The position numbers were made by a program, and so were the translations under genes. A DNA stretch of 52,068 nucleotides from Deltaproteobacteria bacterium (GTDB taxonomy: Bacteria > Desulfobacterota > Desulfobacteria > Desulfobacterales > Desulfobacteraceae): NCBI GenBank assembly GCA_013151635.1, contig JAADHV010000061.1, positions 1 to 52,068 on the forward strand, given 5' to 3'. Of this stretch, positions 18,259-27,005 are shown piece after piece. The notes beneath the pieces are model-generated. The model did no database searches and was not told the DNA's origin. It saw only the letters and a program-made list of their open reading frames with translations. Position 1 is the stretch's first letter; the number at the start of each line of letters is the position of its first letter.

Positions 18259-18276
18259 TGTTTTTATCCTGGCAAA

Positions 18277-19791
18277 TCAGATTTTTTTTGAGCCGGCCAT
18301 CATAAGTCCGATATCACAGAGCCGCTCGTCATCTGAATCAAGAACTGCCATAAACCGGCCATCAAAAATAACGGCAATCCGGTCACAAAGTTCAAATATT
18401 TCTTCAAGGTCTTCGGAAAATAAAAGTACGGAGCTGCCTTGTTTCCTGAGCTCCAGAAGATGTTTTCTTAAAAATTCGGTTGCCCCGACATCCAGCCCGT
18501 AAGTGGGATGGGATGCTACGAGAAGCTGTGGCTGTTCGCTGACTTCCCTTCCAAGTATGAGTTTTTGAATGTTTCCCCCGGAAAGATTCCTGACCCGGGT
18601 GTTTATGGAATGGGTGGAAACCTTGAACTTATTGACAATGGTTTTTGTATGATTCTTGATACGGTTGTACCTGAGAAAGTAGCGACTGGAGAATTTTTTC
18701 AGGTGGTGCTGCTTTAATATGGCATTATCATATAAGAAAAGTCCTGGAGCGATTCCAAACCGGATCCTTTCTTCAGGGACATGGGAAACCCCGTTGTCGT
18801 AAATGCATCTTGGTGATTTGTTGGTAATGTCCCTGCCTTTGATTTTTACTTTGCCCGATAGGATGGGCCTTATCCCTGTTATGGCTTCTGCAAGCTCACG
18901 CTGTCCATTGCCGGAAACCCCTGCAACTCCTAAAATTTCATTTTCAAAAAGTTCAAAAGAGATGTTGTTAAGGGCAGGGAGGCCTTTGTCCCCATTGACA
19001 TTAATGTTTTCAACAGACAGGACTTTTTTGCCCTTTGCAAGTTTTTCCTTGTTTATATTAAAGACAACGTCCCTGCCCACCATCATTCTTGCAAGGGATT
19101 TCTTATCAGTATCTTTTGTGTCTGCACTGCCTGCAATTTTCCCTTTTTGAAGCACAATGACCCGGTCACAGATTTCCATGATTTCATCTAACTTGTGGGA
19201 AATAAAAATGATCATGTGACCTTTGGCCTTCATTCCCCTGAGTATGGAAATCAGTTCTTTGATTTCCCGTGGAGTCAGGACAGAAGTCGGTTCATCAAGA
19301 ATAAGGAGAGCTGCCCCGTTTAAGAGTGCCTTGATAATCTCCACGCGTTGCTGTTCCCCGGCAGATAGCTGCCAGATTTTTTTGTCAGGGTCGATGCGGA
19401 AATCGAATTTTTTAGAAAACAGATGGACTTTTTCCCTGATTTTCATTTTTGGGAAAAAAAACGGGGTGCCTTTATAGCCTAATGCAATATTTTCAATCAC
19501 GGAATGGTTTTTTATGAGCATGAAGTGCTGGTGGACCATCCCTATGCCATGGCTTATGGATTCAACAGGATTATTTATCCTTATCCTGTTGCCGTTTATA
19601 TTAATTTGTCCGGAATCCGGTTGGTAGAGTCCGTACAGGATATTCATCAGTGTGGTTTTTCCGGCCCCGTTTTCGCCTAAAAGTCCTACAATTTCACCGG
19701 ATTCAATAGAAAGGTTAATATCCTGGTTGGCAGGGATACCGTGAAATGATTTTGAGATTGATTTCATTTCAAGGCATTTAATTTTTTTCAT
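18277..19791 (-). CDS. nucleoside ABC transporter ATP-binding protein, two NBDs (NupO-type)
   Basis: The tandem ATPase drives the nucleoside importer. NBD1 has Walker A GENGAGKTT, signature LSAGEQQRVEI and Walker B LLILDEPTSVL. NBD2 has the degenerate Walker A GVSGNGQRE usual for this family, signature LSGGNIQKLI, and SHPTYGLDVGA in place of a normal Walker B. I chose ATG 19791 (about 504 residues) because the longer start at 19824 falls inside a transcription hairpin. It sits between the binding-protein gene and the permeases. Confidence 0.93.
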   Translation of the reverse strand: MKKIKCLEMKSISKSFHGIPANQDINLSIESGEIVGLLGENGAGKTTLMNILYGLYQPDSGQININGNRIRINNPVESISHGIGMVHQHFMLIKNHSVIENIALGYKGTPFFFPKMKIREKVHLFSKKFDFRIDPDKKIWQLSAGEQQRVEIIKALLNGAALLILDEPTSVLTPREIKELISILRGMKAKGHMIIFISHKLDEIMEICDRVIVLQKGKIAGSADTKDTDKKSLARMMVGRDVVFNINKEKLAKGKKVLSVENINVNGDKGLPALNNISFELFENEILGVAGVSGNGQRELAEAITGIRPILSGKVKIKGRDITNKSPRCIYDNGVSHVPEERIRFGIAPGLFLYDNAILKQHHLKKFSSRYFLRYNRIKNHTKTIVNKFKVSTHSINTRVRNLSGGNIQKLILGREVSEQPQLLVASHPTYGLDVGATEFLRKHLLELRKQGSSVLLFSEDLEEIFELCDRIAVIFDGRFMAVLDSDDERLCDIGLMMAGSKKI

Positions 19792-19803
19792 AATGCTCTT
19801 TTT

Positions 19804-19837
19804 AAAAAAAAGCCGGGAAAGCATACCCCGACTTTTT
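19804..19837 (-). terminator. intercistronic terminator/attenuator between binding protein and ATPase
   Basis: On the minus strand AGTCGGG pairs with CCCGGCT (one G-T pair) around a short loop, followed by eight T. It sits between the BMP binding-protein stop and the ATPase start. Partial termination here would give more binding protein than membrane components, a common arrangement in ABC operons. Confidence 0.75.
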
Positions 19838-19853
19838 CCAAATTCAGGTTGGA

Positions 19854-21011
19854 TTATTCAGGGATGGAGCCTTTAACATTGTCCACATAATACATAATGC
19901 CAAGGAGGTCTGCTTTTGATGCTTTTTCGCCAGGTTTGATTTTCAGGTTGCCCTGGTTGTCACTTATGGGGCCTGTAAACGGATCAAATACATCAACACC
20001 TTTTTTCATCTGTCCATAGCGCTTGATGACAAGTTCATAAGCGGAAATCTTACCAAATTCCTTTGTATCAATCATTGCAGCTTTGAGTGGCTTTATGAAT
20101 TTGGGATTAATGATTTCAGTTTTGCTGCCTCCAAGAATGGCTGCCTTTTCTTTGGCAAGCCACCAGACGTCCTTATTGGTCCAGGTTTTGTTATGGATGT
20201 CTTTAAGGATTTGAACATACATGCCGCCCCAGTTCATGAGCTGACCTGAAACAACCGAATCAACCCCGTATGGCTGCATGGGGGAATAATGGCTGAAAGT
20301 ATAAATCTGCTGGCCTTTTTCAGTATGGCTTTGTCCAACTTCAACAACAGAAGGAGTGTCTTCGGTAAAGGCAAGGGCATCACAACCTTCTGAAATCAAG
20401 GCTTCTGCAGCTTCTTTTGCCTTGTCGGGTCCATACCAGGCATAGGTCCATTTTACATTCAGCCTGGCCTTTGGATTCGCAGCTTTGATACCAAGGGCAT
20501 ATGCATCAATATGACGGATAAGTTCGGGAATTGGAAAAGCTGCTACATAACCGATTTTATTTGTTTTGGTCAAAGCGCCTGCCATAATCCCGTTCAGGTA
20601 ATACATCTGGTAAAGGTCACCAAAATAAGTTCCGACATTATCAGATCGCTTGAATCCGGAACAATGCATGAAAATTTTGTCAGGATATCGGGTGCCCGCC
20701 GCAATGGTGTCTTCCATGTATCCAAAACTTGTAGTGAAAACAACGTCGCATTTCTGCTGCTGGATAAGCCTGTCAATAATCCTTGCACTGTCTGCTTCTG
20801 CAACAGATTCCACATAAACGGTTTCAAGCCAGGGCAGCTTTTTTTCAGCATATTTTCTTCCAAGGTCATGGGCATGGGACCACCCGTAATCTCCAACAGG
20901 ACCAACATAAATAAAGCCGGCCTTGAGTTTTTTTTCAGTGGCAAAGCAAGTTTGTGAAAACCCTATAAAAAACACAGAACATATTAATATCAACACCATC
21001 CATTTTTTCAT
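19854..21011 (-). CDS. BMP-family nucleoside-binding protein of the ABC importer
   Basis: This is a periplasmic solute-binding protein of 385 residues. The signal peptide is MKKWMVLILICSVFFIGFSQ then TCFATEK; the Cys lacks a proper lipobox, so signal peptidase I cleavage seems likelier than lipidation. Family features are AGFIYVGPVGDYGWSHAHDL, the segment VVFTTSFGYMEDTIAAGTRY and YFGDLYQMYYLNGIMAGALT. It is the first gene of the importer operon, divergent from a cyclic-nucleotide-binding protein. The 178-bp gap upstream shows no riboswitch I can recognise. Confidence 0.93.
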   Translation of the reverse strand: MKKWMVLILICSVFFIGFSQTCFATEKKLKAGFIYVGPVGDYGWSHAHDLGRKYAEKKLPWLETVYVESVAEADSARIIDRLIQQQKCDVVFTTSFGYMEDTIAAGTRYPDKIFMHCSGFKRSDNVGTYFGDLYQMYYLNGIMAGALTKTNKIGYVAAFPIPELIRHIDAYALGIKAANPKARLNVKWTYAWYGPDKAKEAAEALISEGCDALAFTEDTPSVVEVGQSHTEKGQQIYTFSHYSPMQPYGVDSVVSGQLMNWGGMYVQILKDIHNKTWTNKDVWWLAKEKAAILGGSKTEIINPKFIKPLKAAMIDTKEFGKISAYELVIKRYGQMKKGVDVFDPFTGPISDNQGNLKIKPGEKASKADLLGIMYYVDNVKGSIPE

Positions 21012-21189
21012 TCCTGTCTGCTCCTTTATTAAATTTGGTTAAGATTTGAAAGATAATACGATACTTGGATGTTTGCAGTCAACAATAATGATTCAGAAGA
21101 AAAACAATATTTTTTTATCGACAGGACTTATGAAATATGCTTGAATGGATTCTTTTTAGAACAAATTTGAAAAATGTTATGGGGAAATA

Positions 21190-21639
21190 ATGAGTAATAT
21201 CAAAGATATCTTGAAATGTTCATCTGTTTTTGGCTCACTTGAGAAAGCAGATATTGAAAGGCTTGGAATGCTTTTTGAGATAAGGCAAATAAAGCCGGGG
21301 GACATTCTTGCAGAGGCAAAAGAGGCGGCCGGGTACTTTTATTTATTAAATAAAGGCAGTATCCTGCTTGCCCTGGAAGATGGCAGATCTATTGTGTTAA
21401 ATGAGCGTGGGGATTTTATGGGAATGGAACTTGTATCTGCAGGGGGAATTTATAAGACGACCTTGACAGTCCTTGCAAAAGGGAGTGTGTTTGCTGTATC
21501 AAGGATGAAATTTTTAGAGATTATAAGGGAAGATTCCCATGCTGCCGCATCTATTAATACCTCCTGGCGGAAATACCTTGAATCAAATGCATCGTTTGTA
21601 AAATATATTGAAGACAAAAGTCTTCCTGAAAATTTTTAA
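21190..21639 (+). CDS. cyclic nucleotide-binding (cupin-like) domain protein without DNA-binding domain
   Basis: The 149 residues form a single Crp/cNMP-type beta-roll: VFGSLEKADIERLGMLFE, KPGDILAEAKEAAGYFYLLN, KGSILLALEDGRSIVLNERG, ending in a helical tail. No helix-turn-helix follows and the phosphate-binding RxA motif is not evident, so ligand identity is open. It lies 15 bp upstream of the OadG-like gene on the same strand and may sense or tune the decarboxylase pump. Confidence 0.8.
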   Translation: MSNIKDILKCSSVFGSLEKADIERLGMLFEIRQIKPGDILAEAKEAAGYFYLLNKGSILLALEDGRSIVLNERGDFMGMELVSAGGIYKTTLTVLAKGSVFAVSRMKFLEIIREDSHAAASINTSWRKYLESNASFVKYIEDKSLPENF

Positions 21640-21654
21640 CATGGAGGTGGACCT

Positions 21655-22107
21655 TTGTATGGATTAGAAGCAATAAATGCCAACAATGGATGGAGTATTT
21701 CCGTTGTTGGCGTATCAATCGTGTTCTCAGGCCTTGTCATGCTTTCCATTGTAATTTCACAACTTTACAAGGTCCTGGCTTTGTTGGAAGATCCTTCTAG
21801 GATCAAGGCCTTTTTCAAACTCAAAAAAGTGAGGAAAAAACAAGCCGGAAAAGGGCCTGAAAAACAAGCCATGGACCGGGAAACTTTAAATGAAAATCAA
21901 AAAGAGATTGCAAAACAATTTGATCTTCTTGCAGGGACAATGCAGGAATCTTTTTCATTGCCAAGGCTGCTTTTGCTTGCAAGAATAAGTGATTTAAAAG
22001 ATCCATATTCAAACCTTGATCAGCTTCTTAAAACAAAAATCATTGTCCCGGACGGCTCAGGTTTTTTTTCCTGGGATAAAGACAGGTTTGGCAAAACCAT
22101 TTCATAA
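21655..22107 (+). CDS. OadG-like small subunit of a sodium-pump decarboxylase
   Basis: The 150-residue protein has one N-terminal membrane helix (WSISVVGVSIVFSGLVMLSI) followed by charged cytoplasmic sequence, the plan of the gamma subunit (OadG/MmdD-like) that anchors the biotin-dependent decarboxylase. The start is TTG with GGAGGTGGACC directly upstream. The cytoplasmic tail is longer than in many OadG proteins and ends with a segment like FSLPRLLLLARISDLKDPYS. It precedes oadB by 45 bp. Confidence 0.75.
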   Translation: MYGLEAINANNGWSISVVGVSIVFSGLVMLSIVISQLYKVLALLEDPSRIKAFFKLKKVRKKQAGKGPEKQAMDRETLNENQKEIAKQFDLLAGTMQESFSLPRLLLLARISDLKDPYSNLDQLLKTKIIVPDGSGFFSWDKDRFGKTIS

Positions 22108-22152
22108 TTTAGGTGATTTTAAAAAGAAGATGACAACTTAAGAGGAAATAAA

Positions 22153-23280
22153 ATGGAAGCGTTATTTATAGAGTTCTTTCAGAACACAGGCTTTTACCTG
22201 TGTGATTACCGTTATATTATCATGATTCTTGTAGGGTTAGTGTTTATTTATCTTGGAATTGCCAAAGATTATGAACCATTGCTTCTGGTTCCCATCGGCT
22301 TTGGCATGCTGATTGGAAATATTCCCCTGTTTAAGGGACTGGGATTAGGGATCTATGAAAATAATTCAGTCCTTCATTATTTGTATTTTGGTGTAACGCA
22401 AGGAATTTATCCCCCTCTTATTTTTCTTGGCATCGGGGCTATGACGGATTTTTCCACCCTTATGGCAAGGCCGGTTCTAATGCTTTTAGGAGCTGCTGCC
22501 CAGGCTGGTATTTTTATCACATTCCTGGGAGCCCTGGCACTTGGGTTTGCACCTAACGAAGCTGCTTCCATAGGGATTATCGGTGGTGCCGACGGCCCGA
22601 CTGCTATTTTTCTTACAGCTAAACTGGCACCGAGACTGATAGGCCCTATTGCTGTGGCCGCTTACTCTTACATGGCCCTTGTTCCTGTGATCCAGCCTCC
22701 TATCATGAGATTTTTCACCACAAGAAAAGAACGCCTGATACGAATGGAAGAACCAAGGGAGGTTACAAAAAAAGAAAAAATAATTTTTCCGATTCTCGCA
22801 TTCCTTCTCTGCACCTTTCTTGCACCGGCAGCACTCCCGCTCCTTGGAATGCTCTGCTTTGGGAATTTAATAAAAGAAGCCGTTGTAACTGAAAGACTTG
22901 CCCAGACAGCAAGGAATGCAGTCATTGATACTGCCACCATATTATTGGGAATCACGGTTGGTGCAAGTACCCAGGGTGATGTTTTTCTTACCAGCAGTTC
23001 TGTCGGTATTTTTGCCCTTGGGGCCTTATCCTTTTGTGTTGCCACGGCAGCCGGTGTTATTTTTGCAAAATTCATGAACCTTTTTCTAAAATCGAAGATC
23101 AACCCCCTGCTTGGGGCGGCAGGAGTTTCAGCCGTACCGGATTCAGCCCGTGTTGTCCAGATTGTAGGACAAAGAGAAGACCCTACAAATTTTCTATTAA
23201 TGCACGCCATGGCGCCCAATGTCTCAGGAGTGATAGGCTCAGCCATTGCCGCAGGTGTATTCTGGAGCCTGATGGCCTAA
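22153..23280 (+). CDS. oadB: sodium ion-translocating decarboxylase subunit beta
   Basis: This integral membrane subunit couples decarboxylation of a carboxybiotin intermediate to Na+ export. The 375 residues contain multiple hydrophobic helices and the family signatures LLVPIGFGMLIGNIP, GGADGPTAIF (about 144-153, the Na+/decarboxylation site), LGITVGASTQGDVFL, and [19 protein letters not shown] near the C-terminus. No alpha (carboxyltransferase) or biotin-carrier gene is adjacent, so the catalytic subunits must be elsewhere. A broken second copy lies at 51.3 kb. Confidence 0.95.
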   Translation: MEALFIEFFQNTGFYLCDYRYIIMILVGLVFIYLGIAKDYEPLLLVPIGFGMLIGNIPLFKGLGLGIYENNSVLHYLYFGVTQGIYPPLIFLGIGAMTDFSTLMARPVLMLLGAAAQAGIFITFLGALALGFAPNEAASIGIIGGADGPTAIFLTAKLAPRLIGPIAVAAYSYMALVPVIQPPIMRFFTTRKERLIRMEEPREVTKKEKIIFPILAFLLCTFLAPAALPLLGMLCFGNLIKEAVVTERLAQTARNAVIDTATILLGITVGASTQGDVFLTSSSVGIFALGALSFCVATAAGVIFAKFMNLFLKSKINPLLGAAGVSAVPDSARVVQIVGQREDPTNFLLMHAMAPNVSGVIGSAIAAGVFWSLMA

Positions 23281-23345
23281 ACTGTCATTACTTATGTGTT
23301 GCTGGACTGCCATGAGTTGATGATAGTAAATGGAAGCGTATTTAT

Positions 23346-23795
23346 ATGGAAAAAAGAAAGATTATTGTGTCAAAAGAAGATGCTGTTTTCAGGATGGATA
23401 AAAACGGCATCTGGCATAATGAACACGGGAAATTTGAACATCCGAAAATCATAAAATATTTCAATGCCTCCATAAAAAAAGATGAAAACGGGTATTATGT
23501 CCACCAGGTAACTGATGATTATGAAGAAAAAGTATATTTTCCCTATGAAGACACGGCACTTTTTGTTGTTGATGTAAAAGTGCAGGAGGAAATTGTCCTT
23601 ATATTAAATAATAACGATACAATCATATTGGACCCGCAAAAGCTGTTTGCAAGGGATGATAACCTGTATCTCCAAACCCAGGACCACAGGATCAAGTTTG
23701 CACAGAGTGCACTTTTAAAAATTTCAAAATTTCTGGAAGAAAAAAAAGGGCGGTTGTTCTTTACGATAAAGAACAAGTCTTACCCTGTTCAATAG
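23346..23795 (+). CDS. DUF1285-like hypothetical protein
   Basis: This 149-residue soluble protein has a pattern resembling DUF1285: FRMDKNGIWHNEHGKFEHPK, then IIKYFNASIKKDENGYYVHQ, ending with KKGRLFFTIKNKSYPV. The function of the family is not established. It follows oadB by 65 bp on the same strand and converges on the histidine kinase gene. Confidence 0.6.
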   Translation: MEKRKIIVSKEDAVFRMDKNGIWHNEHGKFEHPKIIKYFNASIKKDENGYYVHQVTDDYEEKVYFPYEDTALFVVDVKVQEEIVLILNNNDTIILDPQKLFARDDNLYLQTQDHRIKFAQSALLKISKFLEEKKGRLFFTIKNKSYPVQ

Positions 23796-23843
23796 CTTAT
23801 ACATTGGCGATGATAATTATTGGCGGGTTGAATGATCTGTCTT

Positions 23844-25889
23844 TTATAGTTTTTTAGGCAGGCATACATTAAATATACTGCCGCCCATAGGATTATCTTC
23901 TACCCAAACTTTTCCATTGTGCAGGTCAATCAGTCTTTTGACGATGGCAAGACCCAGGCCGATCCCTTTAATTCCATCTTTTTTTTTCTGTCTAAATCGA
24001 TTGAACAACCCCTCTTTATATTCATGGGGGATACCGGGCCCGTGATCAATCACCTGGATATTGTAGAACCCTCTTTCTTCCTTTGCGTCTACTGAAAGAA
24101 TCTTGCCTTCTGCAGCATATTTTACAGCATTTGTTAACAGGTTATAAAAAACAAGGCGAATCATCGGATTTGCATCAATTTGCATTTCCATTTTGATTTT
24201 GCTGGCGATCTTTATTCCAGCCTGATCAAAGAGATGCTTACAATTTTTACATTCAGAATCAATCACTCTCTTAAGATCCAAGGGCTCTTTTTCAAACCAG
24301 GATAAGGCCTTGATTTTAGACAAAATTTGTGCATTCTCAACAATATCCTCAATCCTTTTTGATGATTCCAATATCAATTTTATACGCTCATTTTCCGGAT
24401 ATATGACCTGCTCAAGCCGGGCTACTCCCATAATTGCAATGGTGGGATTTAATATGTCATGGGTCATAATATCCAGAAAAAGGTCTTTTAGGCGATTGGT
24501 TTCCTCAAGGTCTTTAGCATATTTTTTTAGTGTTTCCTCAGTTTTTTTACGTGTGGTAATGTTTCTTGACACATGAACGACCTGGGTGATCGCCCCTCTT
24601 TCATCCCGTATCGGGTGTGCTCGAACTTCGGCAAATTTTTTCCCGCCGTCCTTACGATAATTTTTATGTTCATATGCGATGTCCGTGCCTGTTTCTGCCG
24701 CATCCTTTAACGGACACATATCATCGGGTGGCGTACAGGGGCTGTTTCGATGGTGTGTGATTTTATAACAAGGTTCCCCTATTACATCTTTTTTGTCCAG
24801 ACCAGCCTGCTCAAGAAAAACCTGATTGACATCAATTATTTTGTGATTTTTGACGTCAATGATGGAAATAGCATCAGTCATGCTGTCAAGAACGGTCTCA
24901 ATAAATTCCTTGGACCGTCTCAATGAGTATTCTGATTCTTTACGGGATCTAATTTCCTGTTCAAGCCGTCGGGTTATACGAGCAGACAAGATAAGTGGCA
25001 TCAGTGTACCGAGAGTAATAGCCAAAATACTAAACCCCGCCAGAAATGCAAGTTCTATGTAGGCCGGGCGTATTAGCTTTTTAATATCTTCTTTAGGGGT
25101 CCATAATCCAATGGACCATACATTATTTCCAATCCGAACTGGTGCATAGGCAATAAGGTTCTTTTCATCGTCTATGGTAAACAGCCCTCTTTCTCCATCC
25201 GGTGACCAAAGGACATTATACTCTTCATCAATTAAGATAACAGATCCTTGCTGTGATGATTCTAAGGGAGTCAGAAATTTCTGGGTGACATCATCCAGTT
25301 TCACTGTACAGAAGACAACACATGTAATTGAATTTGAGCGAAAAGTTCTTTCCTGCCTGTTTGCAAACATTGGTACAGCAATAATAACACCCTTTTGCCC
25401 CATACCGGCACCTATGAACTTGATGAATTGGGAGACATACGATCCTGTAAAATCAGGATCTTTAATCGCTTTGAAAAAATTTCTCCAGGAAAAATTCATG
25501 CCCTCTATCTGGGGAGCCATTACATTATATCTAATAAAACCTTTTGCATCCAGGACACCGATATCGTTGGCCCCCAATGGGGTCAATTTATCAAATACTT
25601 TTTTTATTTTCTGGCGGGTCAAAAATTCATTAAAATTTTGAACCCCTTGCATTTCACCCAATGCCGTTAAATTTTCTGAAATGTTTTTAAAATAAAGTTC
25701 AATCCCCCTGGTCGCACTATTTGCCAGGGTAAGCTGTCTTTCATTAAATTCCTCAATGGCCGTTCTTTCAGCTGTCTTGTAGGATTGATATCCCAGAATT
25801 CCAACTGCAATAATCAGTAAATTGGCTAACAGGATGATAACCAACGGGCCGTTGGCCCCCATAAAGACATTCCCTTTGTTCATAATCAC
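23844..25889 (-). CDS. membrane sensor histidine kinase (extracellular Cache + PAS)
   Basis: The 681-residue kinase has TM1 near 16-36 (LVIILLANLLIIAVGILGYQ), a double-Cache-like periplasmic domain to about 280 (FIRYNVMAPQIEGMNFSWRN), TM2 near 283-305, a PAS domain with PAC near 325-455 containing a Cys-rich stretch (PCYKITHHRNSPCTPP), then a HisKA with phospho-acceptor His in MTHDILNP (about 476). The HATPase has N-box NLLTNAVKYA, DHGPGIP and GIGLGLAIVKRL. It probably pairs with the divergent LuxR-type regulator. The Cys pattern C-x9-C-x5-C in the PAS suggests metal or redox sensing but is not proof. Confidence 0.92.
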   Translation of the reverse strand: MIMNKGNVFMGANGPLVIILLANLLIIAVGILGYQSYKTAERTAIEEFNERQLTLANSATRGIELYFKNISENLTALGEMQGVQNFNEFLTRQKIKKVFDKLTPLGANDIGVLDAKGFIRYNVMAPQIEGMNFSWRNFFKAIKDPDFTGSYVSQFIKFIGAGMGQKGVIIAVPMFANRQERTFRSNSITCVVFCTVKLDDVTQKFLTPLESSQQGSVILIDEEYNVLWSPDGERGLFTIDDEKNLIAYAPVRIGNNVWSIGLWTPKEDIKKLIRPAYIELAFLAGFSILAITLGTLMPLILSARITRRLEQEIRSRKESEYSLRRSKEFIETVLDSMTDAISIIDVKNHKIIDVNQVFLEQAGLDKKDVIGEPCYKITHHRNSPCTPPDDMCPLKDAAETGTDIAYEHKNYRKDGGKKFAEVRAHPIRDERGAITQVVHVSRNITTRKKTEETLKKYAKDLEETNRLKDLFLDIMTHDILNPTIAIMGVARLEQVIYPENERIKLILESSKRIEDIVENAQILSKIKALSWFEKEPLDLKRVIDSECKNCKHLFDQAGIKIASKIKMEMQIDANPMIRLVFYNLLTNAVKYAAEGKILSVDAKEERGFYNIQVIDHGPGIPHEYKEGLFNRFRQKKKDGIKGIGLGLAIVKRLIDLHNGKVWVEDNPMGGSIFNVCLPKKL

Positions 25890-26169
25890 CTCCTGGTATT
25901 ATTTTTTGAGGAAACAACTTTTATTTAACCATTTCAGCACGCAGTTTATCACAGAATATTTAATGACTGATATGAGAATCACATAGGATATTAAAGAATA
26001 ATATTTTTTTCTTAAAATAACAATTGGTTAAATAACAGTTCTAATAGTCCGAGTCTCAATGGGAGAAAACTTGAAAATTTTTAAAAAATAGTAATTGTGT
26101 TGACTTTTGCAGGTGACTCCTATCTTTATTATATTAATAATAACCTTAAAAGGGGTAAACTAAAGGACG
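25890..26169. promoter_or_regulatory. divergent control region between kinase and regulator
   Basis: The 280-bp gap between the minus-strand kinase and plus-strand regulator is AT-rich. A TTGACT at 26100-26105, followed 17-19 bases later by T-rich TCTTTATTATATTA, is a possible sigma-70-type promoter for the regulator. No operator repeats were clear. Confidence 0.35.
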
Positions 26170-26796
26170 ATGAGACTTATTATAGTAGAAGATGATATAA
26201 GTTTAATGAAATACTGTTCGCTTCTGTTGGATGGTGCTCCGGACATTGACGTGGTCGGTTCCTTTTCCACAGGGGAAGAGGCCCTTGCCAGTTTGAAAAA
26301 TTTACAGGCTGATATTCTGCTGGCAGATCTCGGACTTCCCGGGATATCAGGGATTGAACTTATTGAAAAAGCAAAAGAAAGGTTTCCGGACCTTGATATT
26401 ATTGTCCATACGATTTTCAATGATAAAAAAAATGTATTTACTGCTCTGAAAAAGGGAGCTGTTGGCTATCTGCTAAAGGGTGGCGCACCCAATAAACTGA
26501 TTGAGGCAATCTACGAGGTGTCTAATGGTGGAGCGCCTATGAGCAAACAGATCGCCCGTCTGGTTATCAACGAATTCCAAAAGAAAGAGAAAACGCCTTC
26601 CCATCTGCTAACATCCCGTGAAACCGAAATCCTTGAGTTAATGGACAAGGATTTTACATACAGTGAAATTGCAGATAGTTTGTGCATCAGCCGCCATACG
26701 GTCCATACCCATATAAAGCATATCTATAAAAAACTCCATGCAAAGTGCCGCAAGGAAATATTTTTTAAAGCCCGGAAAAAAGGGATCCTCTATTAA
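26170..26796 (+). CDS. LuxR/NarL-family response regulator
   Basis: The receiver domain (residues 1-120) has the acidic pocket Glu7-Asp8-Asp9 and phospho-acceptor Asp in LLADLGLPG (about 54), with the conserved Lys in GYLLKGG. The C-terminal LuxR helix-turn-helix shows LTSRETEILELMDKDFTYSE and ADSLCISRHTVHTHIKHIYK. It is divergent from a sensor kinase that is its likely partner, and a terminator follows. The next gene downstream, a secreted two-repeat protein, is a possible target. Confidence 0.93.
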   Translation: MRLIIVEDDISLMKYCSLLLDGAPDIDVVGSFSTGEEALASLKNLQADILLADLGLPGISGIELIEKAKERFPDLDIIVHTIFNDKKNVFTALKKGAVGYLLKGGAPNKLIEAIYEVSNGGAPMSKQIARLVINEFQKKEKTPSHLLTSRETEILELMDKDFTYSEIADSLCISRHTVHTHIKHIYKKLHAKCRKEIFFKARKKGILY

Positions 26797-26814
26797 GTAG
26801 ATAAATACCCCGAC

Positions 26815-26842
26815 AAATACCCCTCGTGGGGTATTTTCTTTT
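26815..26842 (+). terminator. terminator after the LuxR-type regulator
   Basis: A perfect 9-bp stem AAATACCCC/GGGGTATTT with a TCGT loop is followed by TCTTTTTT. Confidence 0.9.
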
Positions 26843-27005
26843 TTAAATTTATTTTCTATAATAATATTAAAGAGTAAAAGCTGCAATTTCGTCTAATATT
26901 CATACTCCCGAATAAAAAGGTACTCTCCTCGATATCATGCCCGCTAAACAAACCCTAAAGCACAAGAATACCTTTAATAGGAATAAACAGCAAAAGGAGG
27001 GAATT

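Noticed and set aside
21012-21189. Purine riboswitch upstream of the nucleoside-binding protein
   Set aside because: No paired stems with the conserved purine-aptamer loop sequences could be found in the 178-bp gap.
22668-23246. Open frame opposite oadB
   Set aside because: Low-complexity Arg/Pro-rich translation lying entirely over conserved oadB motifs.
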